This document shows positions 27,614 to 42,057 of a DNA stretch of 64,000 bases, piece by piece (position 1 is the first letter of the stretch; each line of letters opens with the position of its first letter). Location of the stretch: the NCBI GenBank assembly GCA_947396885.1, contig OX377205.1, positions 61,104,969 to 61,168,968 of the forward strand, in the 5' to 3' direction. Origin of the DNA: Heligmosomoides polygyrus polygyrus (lineage: Eukaryota; Nematoda; Chromadorea; Rhabditida; Heligmosomidae). The notes beneath the pieces are model-generated. The model was not told the origin of the DNA, made no database searches, and worked only from the letters and a program-made list of their open reading frames with translations. A program made the position numbers and the translations under genes.

Positions 27614-30600
27614 GTTCCTAGCGTGGCCCGCCACACCCGAAGCCGGCGAAGCCGGCAAGCCTGGCGTGGCCCGCATGTCCAGCGTACGGCGCCGGCGAAG
27701 CCGGCGACGGACGCTGGCTAAGGAATCATCCCAAACTATGTTTCGGCTACGTTCCTAGCGTGGCCCGCCACACCCGAAGACGGCGAAGCCGGCAAGCCTG
27801 GAGTGGCCCGCATGTCCTGCGTACGGCGCCGGCGAAGCCGGCGAGGGACGCTGGCTGAGGAATCATCCCTAGCTACGCTTGGACTACGTTCCTAGCGTGG
27901 CCCGCCATACCCAAAGCCGGCAAGCCTGGCGTGGCCCGCACGTCGAGCGTACGGCGACGGCGAAGCCGGCGAGGGACACTGGCTGAACAACATCCCAAAC
28001 TTTGTTAGGGCTACGTTCCTAGTTCCTAGCGTGGCCCGCCACACCCGAAGCCGGCAAGCCTGGCGTGGCCCGCATGTCCAGCGTACGGTGACGGCGAAGC
28101 CGGCGAGGGACACTGGCTGAACAACATCCCAAACTTTGTTAGGGCTACGTTCCTAGCGTGGCCCGCCACACTCGAAGCCGGCGAAGCCGGCAAGCCTGGC
28201 GTGGCCCGCATGTCCAGCGTACGGCGACGGCGAAGCCGGCGAGGGACACTGGCTGAACAACATCCCAAACTTTGTTAGGGCTACGTTCCTAGCGTGGCCC
28301 GCCACACCCGAAGCCGGCGAAGCCGGCAAGCCTGGCGTGGCCCGCATGTCCAGCGTACGGCGCCGGCGAAGCCGGCAAACCTGGCGTGGCCCGCATGTCC
28401 AGCGTACGGTGACGGCGAAGCCGGCGAGGGACACTGGCTGAACAACATCCCAAACTTTGTTAGGGCTACGTTCCTAGCGTGGCCCGCCACACCCGAAGAC
28501 GGCGAAGCCGGCAAGCCTGGCGTGGCCCGCATGTCCTGCGTACGGCGCCGGCAAAGCCGGCGAGAGACGCTGGCTGAACAACATCCCAAACTTTGTTAGG
28601 GCTACGTTCCTAGCGTGGCCCGCCATACCCGAAGCCGGCAAGCCTGGCGTGGCCCGCACGTCGAGCGTACGGCGACGGCGAAGCCGGCGAGGGACACTGG
28701 CTGAACAACATCCCAAACTTTGTTAGGGCTACGTTCCTAGCGTGGCCCGCCATACCCGAAGCCGGCAAGCCTGGCGTGGCCCGCACGTCGAGCGTACGGC
28801 GACGGCGAAGCCGGCGAGGGACACTGGCTGAACAACATCCCAAACTTTGTTAGGGCTACGTTCCTAGCGTGGCCCGCCACACCCGAAGCCGGCAAGCCTG
28901 GCGTGGCCCGCACGTCGAGCGTACGGCGACGGCGAAGCCGGCGAGGGACACTGGCTGAACAACATCCCAAACTTTGTTAGGGCTACGTTCCTAGCGTGGC
29001 CCGCCACACCCGAAGCCGGCAAGCGTGGCGTGGCCCGCATGTCCAGCGTACGGCGCCGGCGAAGCCGGCGACGGACGCTGGCTAAGGAATCATCCCAAAC
29101 TATGTTTGGGCTACGTTCCTAGCGTGGCCCGCCACACCCGAAGACGGCGAAGCCGGCAAGCCTGGCGTGGCCCGCATGTCCTGCGTACGGCGCCGGCAAA
29201 GCCGGCGAGAGACGCTGGCTGAACAACATCCCAAACTTTGTTAGGGCTACGTTCCTAGCGTGGCCCGCCATACCCGAAGCCGGCAAGCCTGGCGTGGCCC
29301 GCACGTCGAGCGTACGGCGACGGCGAAGCCGGCGAGGGACACTGGCTGAACAACATCCCAAACTTTGTTAGGGCTACGTTCCTAGCGTGGCCCGCCACAC
29401 CCGAAGCCGGCAAGCCTGGCGTGGCCCGTATGTCCAGCGTACGGCGCCGGCGAAGCCGGCGACGGACGCTGGGTGAGGAATCATCCCAAACTATGTTTGG
29501 GCTACGTTCCTAGGTGGCCCGCCACACCCGAAGCCGACAAGCCTGGCGTGGCCCGCACGTCGAGCGTACGGCGCCGGCGAAGCCGGCGAGAGACGCTGGC
29601 TGAGGAATCATCCCTAGCTACGCTTGGACTACGTTCCTAGCGTGGCCCGCCACACCCGAAGACGGCGAAGCCGGCAAGCCTGGCGTGGCCCGCATGTCCT
29701 GCGTACGGCGCCGGCAAAGCCGGCGAGAGACGCTGGCTGAACAACATCCCAAACTTTGTTAGGGCTACGTTCCTAGCGTGGCCCGCCATACCCGAAGCCG
29801 GCAAGCCTGGCGTGGCCCGCACGTCGAGCGTACGGCGACGGCGAAGCCGGCGAGGGACACTGGCTGAACAACATCCCAAACTTTGTTAGGGCTACGTTCC
29901 TAGCGTGGCCCGCCATACCCGAAGCCGGCAAGCCTGGCGTGGCCCGCACGTCGAGCGTACGGCGACGGCGAAGCCGGCGAGGGACACTGGCTGAACAACA
30001 TCCCAAACTTTGTTAGGGCTACGTTCCTAGCGTGGCCCGCCACACCCGAAGCCGGCAAGCCTGGCGTGGCCCGCACGTCGAGCGTACGGCGACGGCGAAG
30101 CCGGCGAGGGACACTGGCTGAACAACATCCCAAACTTTGTTAGGGCTACGTTCCTAGCGTGGCCCGCCACACCCGAAGCCGGCAATCGTGGCGTGGCCCG
30201 CATGTCCAGCGTACGGCGCCGGCGAAGCCGGCGACGGACGCTGGCTAAGGAATCATCCCAAACTATGTTTGGGCTACGTTCCTAGCGTGGCCCGCCACAC
30301 CCGAAGACGGCGAAGCCGGCAAGCCTGGCGTGGCCCGCATGTCCTGCGTACGGCGCCGGCAAAGCCGGCGAGAGACGCTGGCTGAACAACATCCCAAACT
30401 TTGTTAGGGCTACGTTCCTAGCGTGGCCCGCCATACCCGAAGCCGGCAAGCCTGGCGTGGCCCGCACGTCGAGCGTACGGCGACGGCGAAGCCGGCGAGG
30501 GACACTGGCTGAACAACATCCCAAACTTTGTTAGGGCTACGTTCCTAGCGTGGCCCGCCACACCCGAAGCCGGCAAGCCTGGCGTGGCCCGTATGTCCAG

Positions 30601-32712
30601 CGTACGGCGCCGGCGAAGCCGGCGACGGACGCTGGGTGAGGAATCATCCCAAACTATGTTTGGGCTACGTTCCTAGGTGGCCCGCCACACCCGAAGCCGA
30701 CAAGCCTGGCGTGGCCCGCACGTCGAGCGTACGGCGCCGGCGAAGCCGGCGAGAGACGCTGGCTGAGGAATCATCCCTAGCTACGCTTGGACTACGTTCC
30801 TAGCGTGGCCCGCCATACCCGAAGCCGGCAAGCCTGGCGTGGCCCGCACGTCGAGCGTACGGCGACGGCGAAGCCGGCGAGGGACACTGGCTGAACAACA
30901 TCCCAAACTTTGTTAGGGCTACGTTCCTAGCGTGGCCCGCCACACCCGAAGCCGGCAAGCCTGGCGTGGCCCGCACGTCGAGCGTACGGCGACGGCGAAG
31001 CCGGCGAGGGACACTGGCTGAACAACATCCCAAACTTTGTTAGGGCTACGTTCCTAGCGTGGCCCGCCACACCCGAAGCCGGCAAGCGTGGCGTGGCCCG
31101 CATGTCCAGCGTACGGCGCCGGCGAAGCCGGCGACGGACGCTGGCTAAGGAATCATCCCAAACTATGTTTGGGCTACGTTCCTAGCGTGGCCCGCCACAC
31201 CCGAAGACGGCGAAGCCGGCAAGCCTGGCGTGGCCCGCATGTCCTGCGTACGGCGCCGGCAAAGCCGGCGAGAGACGCTGGCTGAACAACATCCCAAACT
31301 TTGTTAGGGCTACGTTCCTAGCGTGGCCCGCCATACCCGAAGCCGGCAAGCCTGGCGTGGCCCGCACGTCGAGCGTACGGCGACGGCGAAGCCGGCGAGG
31401 GACACTGGCTGAACAACATCCCAAACTTTGTTAGGGCTACGTTCCTAGCGTGGCCCGCCATACCCGAAGCCGGCAAGCCTGGCGTGGCCCGCACGTCGAG
31501 CGTACGGCGACGGCGAAGCCGGCGAGGGACACTGGCTGAACAACATCCCAAACTTTGTTAGGGCTACGTTCCTAGCGTGGCCCGCCACACCCGAAGCCGG
31601 CAAGCGTGGCGTGGCCCGCATGTCCAGCGTACGGCGCCGGCGAAGCCGGCGACGGACGCTGGCTAAGGAATCATCCCAAACTATGTTTGGGCTACGTTCC
31701 TAGCGTGGCCCGCCACACCCGAAGACGGCAAGCCTGGCGTGGCCCGCACGTCGAGCGTACGGCGACGGCGAAGCCGGCGAGGGACACTGGCTGAACAACA
31801 TCCCAAACTTTGTTAGGGCTACGTTCCTAGCGTGGCCCGCCACACCCGAAGCCGGCAAGCGTGGCGTGGCCCGCATGTCCAGCGTACGGCGCCGGCGAAG
31901 CCGGCGACGGACGCTGGGTGAGGAATCATCCCAAACTGTGTTTGGGCTACGTTCCTAGCGTGGCCCGCCACACCCGAAGCCGGCAAGCCTGGCGTGGCCC
32001 GCATGTCCTGCGTACGGCGCCGGCGAAGCCGGCGAGAGACGCTGGCTGAGGAATCATCCCTAGCTACGCTTGGGCTACGTTCCTAGCGTGGCCCGCCATA
32101 CCCGAAGCCGGCAAGCCTGGCGTGGCCCGCACGTCGAGCGTACGGCGACGGCGAAGCCGGCGAGGGACACTGGCTGAACAACATCCCAAACTTTGTTAGG
32201 GCTACGTTCCTAGCGTGGCCCGCCACACCCGAAGCCGGCGAAGCCGGCAAGCCTGGCGTGGCCCACATGTCCAGCGTACGGCGCCGGCGAAGCCGGCAAA
32301 CCTGGCGTGGCCCGCATGTCCAGCGTACGGTGACGGCGAAGCCGGCGAGAGACGCTGGCTGAGGAATCATCCCTAGCTACGCTTGGACTACGTTCCTAGC
32401 GTGGCCCGCCATACCCAAAGCCGGCAAGCCTGGCGTGGCCCGCATGTCCAGCGTACGGCGCCGGCGAAGCCGGCGACGGACGCTGGGTGAGGAATCATCC
32501 CAAACTTTGTTAGGGCTACGTTCCTAGCGTGGCCCGCCACACCCGAAGCCGGCGAAGCCGGCAAGCCTGGCGTGGCCCGCATGTCCAGCGTACGGCGCCG
32601 GCGAAGCCGGCAAACCTGGCGTGGCCCGCATGTCCAGCGTACGGTGACGGCGAAGCCGGCGAGGGACACTGGCTGAACAACATCCCAAACTTTGTTAGGG
32701 CTACGTTCCTAG
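27614..32712 (+). repeat. Satellite segment between copies 2 and 3 (5099 bp)
   Basis: Same monomer order as the segment between copies 1 and 2, but 136 bp shorter. The difference maps to a fused monomer at about 31722-31735, where GAAGACGGC joins directly to AAGCCTGGCGTGGCCCGCAC, so one monomer was lost by unequal exchange or slippage. Confidence 0.85.
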
Positions 32713-34400
32713 TATACTTATGCTCTTCCAAAAATTTCGAATATTCGAATGGTTTCGAATACCGGAAATTTTCGAGCATTCGAAATCGAATATATTCGAA
32801 AAACGCGATTTCTCTGAACATTCGAATTCGAATACATTCGAAAAACGCGATTTTTTGAATATTCGAATTCGAATACATTCGAAAAACGCGATTTTTTGAA
32901 CATTCGAATTCGAATACATTCGAAAAACGCGATTTTTTGAATATTCGAATTCGAATACATTCGAAAAACGCGATTTTTTGAACATTCGAATTCGAATACA
33001 TTCGAAAAATGCGATTTTTTGAACATTCGAATTCGAATATTCGATTCGAATATTCGAATTCGAATGAAAAATCAGGCTGTATTATAGACATGATAGAAGG
33101 CAACACAGAAGAGAAAAGGGAAGCAATACATAACGGATCCCTTCCTAGTGAAGCACGAGGTTTTTATCGACAGGCATCTCATAAACCCCCATGTGAGTCG
33201 TAAAAATGAGATGGAGAACTTACACGTAGAACGATCAAAGGGCTTATGGAAGCGTCTAATTTCCTTGCTTACTGGAATACGAATTTTTCTCAAAGGAATA
33301 CTAGTGTTTTGTTAATTGCTGCTTATGAGGAACAAACGAAAGGCTTACAACACATTTGAAGGAAACATTATCTGGTTGAGCCACTGTAAGCTTCTAGGTC
33401 ACTTTAAAACAATCTTTTTTGAAATTGGTGGCAGACTGACTGTTAAAGAACTTTCATGAAACAATGCTTTTGCCTAGCGGTAGCTAATGAAAGACTGACG
33501 ACAAAGTACTACATGTAAATCTGTAGCAAGTCTGTCCTGCTCATCTACAAATGTGAAATATCACACTGTTGATTTTGCGGCCACAAAATGTATTACAAGT
33601 AGCTAGGAATAGGCTACCCATGAGGGCCAGTCTCATTTCTTCTGGTGATTCACCCAAGTAAGTGGTAGGAATAAATATTTCTTGTTTGCGATGAACTTGT
33701 GAATGTAATTATTCTCCAGCCAACATATTGATATACTACGGTAAACTTCAGAAAAATAGATCGATCGATAACATCCGGCCGACATACACTGCCTCCCCTT
33801 TGTGAAGTCCGGCATACGGCCAACGTATCCATGCGAATCCCACTCCAAGTGGCCAATTCAGATCAAAAACCGATAAAATCGGTCGATAACATCCGGCCGC
33901 TTTTCGGGAAGTGAGTAATATCGATGAGGTGCTCAGTATCCGGGCACCGAGCCACCATCGTACCACAGCTTTGATTCACAGACAGAACCGTTTTGGCGAC
34001 CCAAATTACCCTAGAAACCCACCAAGCCTTTTCAAAATACGCCGATACACAAATTCTTGTTGGGCATTCGAATGACACTTTTCGAACACTCGAATAATTT
34101 TTGCTTTCTGGGAAATTGCGAATATTCGAATGGTTTCGAATACCGAAAATTTTCGAGCATTCGAAATCGAATATATTCGAAAAACGCGATTTTTCCGAAT
34201 ATTCGAATTCGAATACATTCCAAAAACGCGATTTTTTGAATATTCGAATTCGAATACATTCGAAAAACGCGATTTTTTGAACATTCGAATTCGAATATAT
34301 TCGAAAAACGCGATTTTTCGAATATTCGAATTCGAATATTCAAATTCGAATAAAAATCATTCGAATACCTATTCGAATGGGTCATTCGAGCATAAGTATA
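32713..34400. mobile_element. AT-rich hAT-like element, copy 3
   Basis: First of the derived type. The right block has CATTCCAAAAACG (about 34214) instead of CATTCGAAAAACG, and the right target copy reads GTTCATAG (34401-34408) instead of GTTCCTAG. The left target copy is still GTTCCTAG. Confidence 0.75.
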
Positions 34401-35327
34401 GTTCATAGCGTGGCCCGCCACACCCGAAGCCGGCGAAGCCGGCAAGCCTGGCGTGGCCCGCATGTCCAGCGTACGGCGCCGGCGAAGCCGGCGACGGACG
34501 CTGGCTAAGGAATCATCCCAAACTATGTTTCGGCTACGTTCCTAGCGTGGCCCGCCACACCCGAAGACGGCGAAGCCGGCAAGCCTGGCGTGGCCCGCAT
34601 GTCCTGCGTACGGCGCCGGCGAAGCCGGCGAGGGACGCTGGCTGAGGAATCATCCCTAGCTACGCTTGGACTACGTTCCTAGCGTGGCCCGCCATACCCA
34701 AAGCCGGCAAGCCTGGCGTGGCCCGCACGTCGAGCGTACGGCGACGGCGAAGCCGGCGAGGGACACTGGCTGAACAACATCCCAAACTTTGTTAGGGCTA
34801 CGTTCCTAGCGTGGCCCGCCATACCCGAAGCCGGCAAGCCTGGCGTGGCCCGCACGTCGAGCGTACGGCGACGGCGAAGCCGGCGAGGGACACTGGCTGA
34901 ACAACATCCCAAACTTTGTTAGGGCTACGTTCCTAGCGTGGCCCGCCACACCCGAAGCCGGCAAGCCTGGCGTGGCCCGCACGTCGAGCGTACGGCGACG
35001 GCGAAGCCGGCGAGGGACACTGGCTGAACAACATCCCAAACTTTGTTAGGGCTACGTTCCTAGCGTGGCCCGCCACACCCGAAGCCGGCAATCGTGGCGT
35101 GGCCCGCATGTCCAGCGTACGGCGCCGGCGAAGCCGGCGACGGACGCTGGCTAAGGAATCATCCCAAACTATGTTTGGGCTACGTTCCTAGCGTGGCCCG
35201 CCACACCCGAAGACGGCGAAGCCGGCAAGCCTGGCGTGGCCCGCATGTCCTGCGTACGGCGCCGGCAAAGCCGGCGAGAGACGCTGGCTGAACAACATCC
35301 CAAACTTTGTTAGGGCTACGTTCCTAG
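34401..35327 (+). repeat. Short satellite segment between copies 3 and 4 (927 bp)
   Basis: Only about seven monomers. They follow the order of the first 927 bp after copy 4, so copy 3 plus this segment looks like a 2615-bp tandem duplication (1688 + 927). Confidence 0.85.
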
Positions 35328-37015
35328 TATACTTATGCTCTTCCAAAAATTTCGAATATTCGAATGGTTTCGAATACCGGAAATTTTCGAGCATTCGAAA
35401 TCGAATATATTCGAAAAACGCGATTTCTCTGAACATTCGAATTCGAATACATTCGAAAAACGCGATTTTTTGAATATTCGAATTCGAATACATTCGAAAA
35501 ACGCGATTTTTTGAACATTCGAATTCGAATACATTCGAAAAACGCGATTTTTTGAATATTCGAATTCGAATACATTCGAAAAACGCGATTTTTTGAACAT
35601 TCGAATTCGAATACATTCGAAAAATGCGATTTTTTGAACATTCGAATTCGAATATTCGATTCGAATATTCGAATTCGAATGAAAAATCAGGCTGTATTAT
35701 AGACATGATAGAAGGCAACACAGAAGAGAAAAGGGAAGCAATACATAACGGATCCCTTCCTAGTGAAGCACGAGGTTTTTATCGACAGGCATCTCATAAA
35801 CCCCCATGTGAGTCGTAAAAATGAGATGGAGAACTTACACGTAGAACGATCAAAGGGCTTATGGAAGCGTCTAATTTCCTTGCTTACTGGAATACGAATT
35901 TTTCTCAAAGGAATACTAGTGTTTTGTTAATTGCTGCTTATGAGGAACAAACGAAAGGCTTACAACACATTTGAAGGAAACATTATCTGGTTGAGCCACT
36001 GTAAGCTTCTAGGTCACTTTAAAACAATCTTTTTTGAAATTGGTGGCAGACTGACTGTTAAAGAACTTTCATGAAACAATGCTTTTGCCTAGCGGTAGCT
36101 AATGAAAGACTGACGACAAAGTACTACATGTAAATCTGTAGCAAGTCTGTCCTGCTCATCTACAAATGTGAAATATCACACTGTTGATTTTGCGGCCACA
36201 AAATGTATTACAAGTAGCTAGGAATAGGCTACCCATGAGGGCCAGTCTCATTTCTTCTGGTGATTCACCCAAGTAAGTGGTAGGAATAAATATTTCTTGT
36301 TTGCGATGAACTTGTGAATGTAATTATTCTCCAGCCAACATATTGATATACTACGGTAAACTTCAGAAAAATAGATCGATCGATAACATCCGGCCGACAT
36401 ACACTGCCTCCCCTTTGTGAAGTCCGGCATACGGCCAACGTATCCATGCGAATCCCACTCCAAGTGGCCAATTCAGATCAAAAACCGATAAAATCGGTCG
36501 ATAACATCCGGCCGCTTTTCGGGAAGTGAGTAATATCGATGAGGTGCTCAGTATCCGGGCACCGAGCCACCATCGTACCACAGCTTTGATTCACAGACAG
36601 AACCGTTTTGGCGACCCAAATTACCCTAGAAACCCACCAAGCCTTTTCAAAATACGCCGATACACAAATTCTTGTTGGGCATTCGAATGACACTTTTCGA
36701 ACACTCGAATAATTTTTGCTTTCTGGGAAATTGCGAATATTCGAATGGTTTCGAATACCGAAAATTTTCGAGCATTCGAAATCGAATATATTCGAAAAAC
36801 GCGATTTTTCCGAATATTCGAATTCGAATACATTCCAAAAACGCGATTTTTTGAATATTCGAATTCGAATACATTCGAAAAACGCGATTTTTTGAACATT
36901 CGAATTCGAATATATTCGAAAAACGCGATTTTTCGAATATTCGAATTCGAATATTCAAATTCGAATAAAAATCATTCGAATACCTATTCGAATGGGTCAT
37001 TCGAGCATAAGTATA
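35328..37015. mobile_element. AT-rich hAT-like element, copy 4
   Basis: Derived type like copy 3, with GTTCATAG on the right. It lies 2615 bp after copy 3, the shortest spacing. Confidence 0.75.
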
Positions 37016-40000
37016 GTTCATAGCGTGGCCCGCCACACCCGAAGCCGGCGAAGCCGGCAAGCCTGGCGTGGCCCGCATGTCCAGCGTACGGCGCCGGCGA
37101 AGCCGGCGACGGACGCTGGCTAAGGAATCATCCCAAACTATGTTTCGGCTACGTTCCTAGCGTGGCCCGCCACACCCGAAGACGGCGAAGCCGGCAAGCC
37201 TGGCGTGGCCCGCATGTCCTGCGTACGGCGCCGGCGAAGCCGGCGAGGGACGCTGGCTGAGGAATCATCCCTAGCTACGCTTGGACTACGTTCCTAGCGT
37301 GGCCCGCCATACCCAAAGCCGGCAAGCCTGGCGTGGCCCGCACGTCGAGCGTACGGCGACGGCGAAGCCGGCGAGGGACACTGGCTGAACAACATCCCAA
37401 ACTTTGTTAGGGCTACGTTCCTAGCGTGGCCCGCCATACCCGAAGCCGGCAAGCCTGGCGTGGCCCGCACGTCGAGCGTACGGCGACGGCGAAGCCGGCG
37501 AGGGACACTGGCTGAACAACATCCCAAACTTTGTTAGGGCTACGTTCCTAGCGTGGCCCGCCACACCCGAAGCCGGCAAGCCTGGCGTGGCCCGCACGTC
37601 GAGCGTACGGCGACGGCGAAGCCGGCGAGGGACACTGGCTGAACAACATCCCAAACTTTGTTAGGGCTACGTTCCTAGCGTGGCCCGCCACACCCGAAGC
37701 CGGCAATCGTGGCGTGGCCCGCATGTCCAGCGTACGGCGCCGGCGAAGCCGGCGACGGACGCTGGCTAAGGAATCATCCCAAACTATGTTTGGGCTACGT
37801 TCCTAGCGTGGCCCGCCACACCCGAAGACGGCGAAGCCGGCAAGCCTGGCGTGGCCCGCATGTCCTGCGTACGGCGCCGGCAAAGCCGGCGAGAGACGCT
37901 GGCTGAACAACATCCCAAACTTTGTTAGGGCTACGTTCCTAGCGTGGCCCGCCATACCCGAAGCCGGCAAGCCTGGCGTGGCCCGCACGTCGAGCGTACG
38001 GCGACGGCGAAGCCGGCGAGGGACACTGGCTGAACAACATCCCAAACTTTGTTAGGGCTACGTTCCTAGCGTGGCCCGCCACACCCGAAGCCGGCAAGCC
38101 TGGCGTGGCCCGTATGTCCAGCGTACGGCGCCGGCGAAGCCGGCGACGGACGCTGGGTGAGGAATCATCCCAAACTATGTTTGGGCTACGTTCCTAGGTG
38201 GCCCGCCACACCCGAAGCCGACAAGCCTGGCGTGGCCCGCACGTCGAGCGTACGGCGCCGGCGAAGCCGGCGAGAGACGCTGGCTGAGGAATCATCCCTA
38301 GCTACGCTTGGACTACGTTCCTAGCGTGGCCCGCCATACCCGAAGCCGGCAAGCCTGGCGTGGCCCGCACGTCGAGCGTACGGCGACGGCGAAGCCGGCG
38401 AGGGACACTGGCTGAACAACATCCCAAACTTTGTTAGGGCTACGTTCCTAGCGTGGCCCGCCACACCCGAAGCCGGCAAGCCTGGCGTGGCCCGCACGTC
38501 GAGCGTACGGCGACGGCGAAGCCGGCGAGGGACACTGGCTGAACAACATCCCAAACTTTGTTAGGGCTACGTTCCTAGCGTGGCCCGCCACACCCGAAGC
38601 CGGCAAGCGTGGCGTGGCCCGCATGTCCAGCGTACGGCGCCGGCGAAGCCGGCGACGGACGCTGGCTAAGGAATCATCCCAAACTATGTTTGGGCTACGT
38701 TCCTAGCGTGGCCCGCCACACCCGAAGACGGCGAAGCCGGCAAGCCTGGCGTGGCCCGCATGTCCTGCGTACGGCGCCGGCAAAGCCGGCGAGAGACGCT
38801 GGCTGAACAACATCCCAAACTTTGTTAGGGCTACGTTCCTAGCGTGGCCCGCCATACCCGAAGCCGGCAAGCCTGGCGTGGCCCGCACGTCGAGCGTACG
38901 GCGACGGCGAAGCCGGCGAGGGACACTGGCTGAACAACATCCCAAACTTTGTTAGGGCTACGTTCCTAGCGTGGCCCGCCATACCCGAAGCCGGCAAGCC
39001 TGGCGTGGCCCGCACGTCGAGCGTACGGCGACGGCGAAGCCGGCGAGGGACACTGGCTGAACAACATCCCAAACTTTGTTAGGGCTACGTTCCTAGCGTG
39101 GCCCGCCACACCCGAAGCCGGCAAGCGTGGCGTGGCCCGCATGTCCAGCGTACGGCGCCGGCGAAGCCGGCGACGGACGCTGGCTAAGGAATCATCCCAA
39201 ACTATGTTTGGGCTACGTTCCTAGCGTGGCCCGCCACACCCGAAGACGGCGAAGCCGGCAAGCCTGGCGTGGCCCGCATGTCCTGCGTACGGCGCCGGCA
39301 AAGCCGGCGAGAGACGCTGGCTGAACAACATCCCAAACTTTGTTAGGGCTACGTTCCTAGCGTGGCCCGCCATACCCGAAGCCGGCAAGCCTGGCGTGGC
39401 CCGCACGTCGAGCGTACGGCGACGGCGAAGCCGGCGAGGGACACTGGCTGAACAACATCCCAAACTTTGTTAGGGCTACGTTCCTAGCGTGGCCCGCCAC
39501 ACCCGAAGCCGGCAAGCGTGGCGTGGCCCGCATGTCCAGCGTACGGCGCCGGCGAAGCCGGCGACGGACGCTGGGTGAGGAATCATCCCAAACTGTGTTT
39601 GGGCTACGTTCCTAGCGTGGCCCGCCACACCCGAAGCCGGCAAGCCTGGCGTGGCCCGCATGTCCTGCGTACGGCGCCGGCGAAGCCGGCGAGAGACGCT
39701 GGCTGAGGAATCATCCCTAGCTACGCTTGGGCTACGTTCCTAGCGTGGCCCGCCATACCCGAAGCCGGCAAGCCTGGCGTGGCCCGCACGTCGAGCGTAC
39801 GGCGACGGCGAAGCCGGCGAGGGACACTGGCTGAACAACATCCCAAACTTTGTTAGGGCTACGTTCCTAGCGTGGCCCGCCACACCCGAAGCCGGCGAAG
39901 CCGGCAAGCCTGGCGTGGCCCACATGTCCAGCGTACGGCGCCGGCGAAGCCGGCAAACCTGGCGTGGCCCGCATGTCCAGCGTACGGTGACGGCGAAGCC

Positions 40001-40369
40001 GGCGAGAGACGCTGGCTGAGGAATCATCCCTAGCTACGCTTGGACTACGTTCCTAGCGTGGCCCGCCATACCCAAAGCCGGCAAGCCTGGCGTGGCCCGC
40101 ATGTCCAGCGTACGGCGCCGGCGAAGCCGGCGACGGACGCTGGGTGAGGAATCATCCCAAACTTTGTTAGGGCTACGTTCCTAGCGTGGCCCGCCACACC
40201 CGAAGCCGGCGAAGCCGGCAAGCCTGGCGTGGCCCGCATGTCCAGCGTACGGCGCCGGCGAAGCCGGCAAACCTGGCGTGGCCCGCATGTCCAGCGTACG
40301 GTGACGGCGAAGCCGGCGAGGGACACTGGCTGAACAACATCCCAAACTTTGTTAGGGCTACGTTCCTAG
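37016..40369 (+). repeat. Satellite segment between copies 4 and 5 (3354 bp)
   Basis: Follows the order of the 27614-32712 segment but lacks about 1.75 kb. It includes the 900-bp (37803/38703) and 518-bp (38703/39221) periods. Confidence 0.85.
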
Positions 40370-42057
40370 TATACTTATGCTCTTCCAAAAATTTCGAATA
40401 TTCGAATGGTTTCGAATACCGGAAATTTTCGAGCATTCGAAATCGAATATATTCGAAAAACGCGATTTCTCTGAACATTCGAATTCGAATACATTCGAAA
40501 AACGCGATTTTTTGAATATTCGAATTCGAATACATTCGAAAAACGCGATTTTTTGAACATTCGAATTCGAATACATTCGAAAAACGCGATTTTTTGAATA
40601 TTCGAATTCGAATACATTCGAAAAACGCGATTTTTTGAACATTCGAATTCGAATACATTCGAAAAATGCGATTTTTTGAACATTCGAATTCGAATATTCG
40701 ATTCGAATATTCGAATTCGAATGAAAAATCAGGCTGTATTATAGACATGATAGAAGGCAACACAGAAGAGAAAAGGGAAGCAATACATAACGGATCCCTT
40801 CCTAGTGAAGCACGAGGTTTTTATCGACAGGCATCTCATAAACCCCCATGTGAGTCGTAAAAATGAGATGGAGAACTTACACGTAGAACGATCAAAGGGC
40901 TTATGGAAGCGTCTAATTTCCTTGCTTACTGGAATACGAATTTTTCTCAAAGGAATACTAGTGTTTTGTTAATTGCTGCTTATGAGGAACAAACGAAAGG
41001 CTTACAACACATTTGAAGGAAACATTATCTGGTTGAGCCACTGTAAGCTTCTAGGTCACTTTAAAACAATCTTTTTTGAAATTGGTGGCAGACTGACTGT
41101 TAAAGAACTTTCATGAAACAATGCTTTTGCCTAGCGGTAGCTAATGAAAGACTGACGACAAAGTACTACATGTAAATCTGTAGCAAGTCTGTCCTGCTCA
41201 TCTACAAATGTGAAATATCACACTGTTGATTTTGCGGCCACAAAATGTATTACAAGTAGCTAGGAATAGGCTACCCATGAGGGCCAGTCTCATTTCTTCT
41301 GGTGATTCACCCAAGTAAGTGGTAGGAATAAATATTTCTTGTTTGCGATGAACTTGTGAATGTAATTATTCTCCAGCCAACATATTGATATACTACGGTA
41401 AACTTCAGAAAAATAGATCGATCGATAACATCCGGCCGACATACACTGCCTCCCCTTTGTGAAGTCCGGCATACGGCCAACGTATCCATGCGAATCCCAC
41501 TCCAAGTGGCCAATTCAGATCAAAAACCGATAAAATCGGTCGATAACATCCGGCCGCTTTTCGGGAAGTGAGTAATATCGATGAGGTGCTCAGTATCCGG
41601 GCACCGAGCCACCATCGTACCACAGCTTTGATTCACAGACAGAACCGTTTTGGCGACCCAAATTACCCTAGAAACCCACCAAGCCTTTTCAAAATACGCC
41701 GATACACAAATTCTTGTTGGGCATTCGAATGACACTTTTCGAACACTCGAATAATTTTTGCTTTCTGGGAAATTGCGAATATTCGAATGGTTTCGAATAC
41801 CGAAAATTTTCGAGCATTCGAAATCGAATATATTCGAAAAACGCGATTTTTCCGAATATTCGAATTCGAATACATTCCAAAAACGCGATTTTTTGAATAT
41901 TCGAATTCGAATACATTCGAAAAACGCGATTTTTTGAACATTCGAATTCGAATATATTCGAAAAACGCGATTTTTCGAATATTCGAATTCGAATATTCAA
42001 ATTCGAATAAAAATCATTCGAATACCTATTCGAATGGGTCATTCGAGCATAAGTATA
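40370..42057. mobile_element. AT-rich hAT-like element, copy 5
   Basis: Derived type (CATTCCAAAAACG and right GTTCATAG). Confidence 0.75.
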
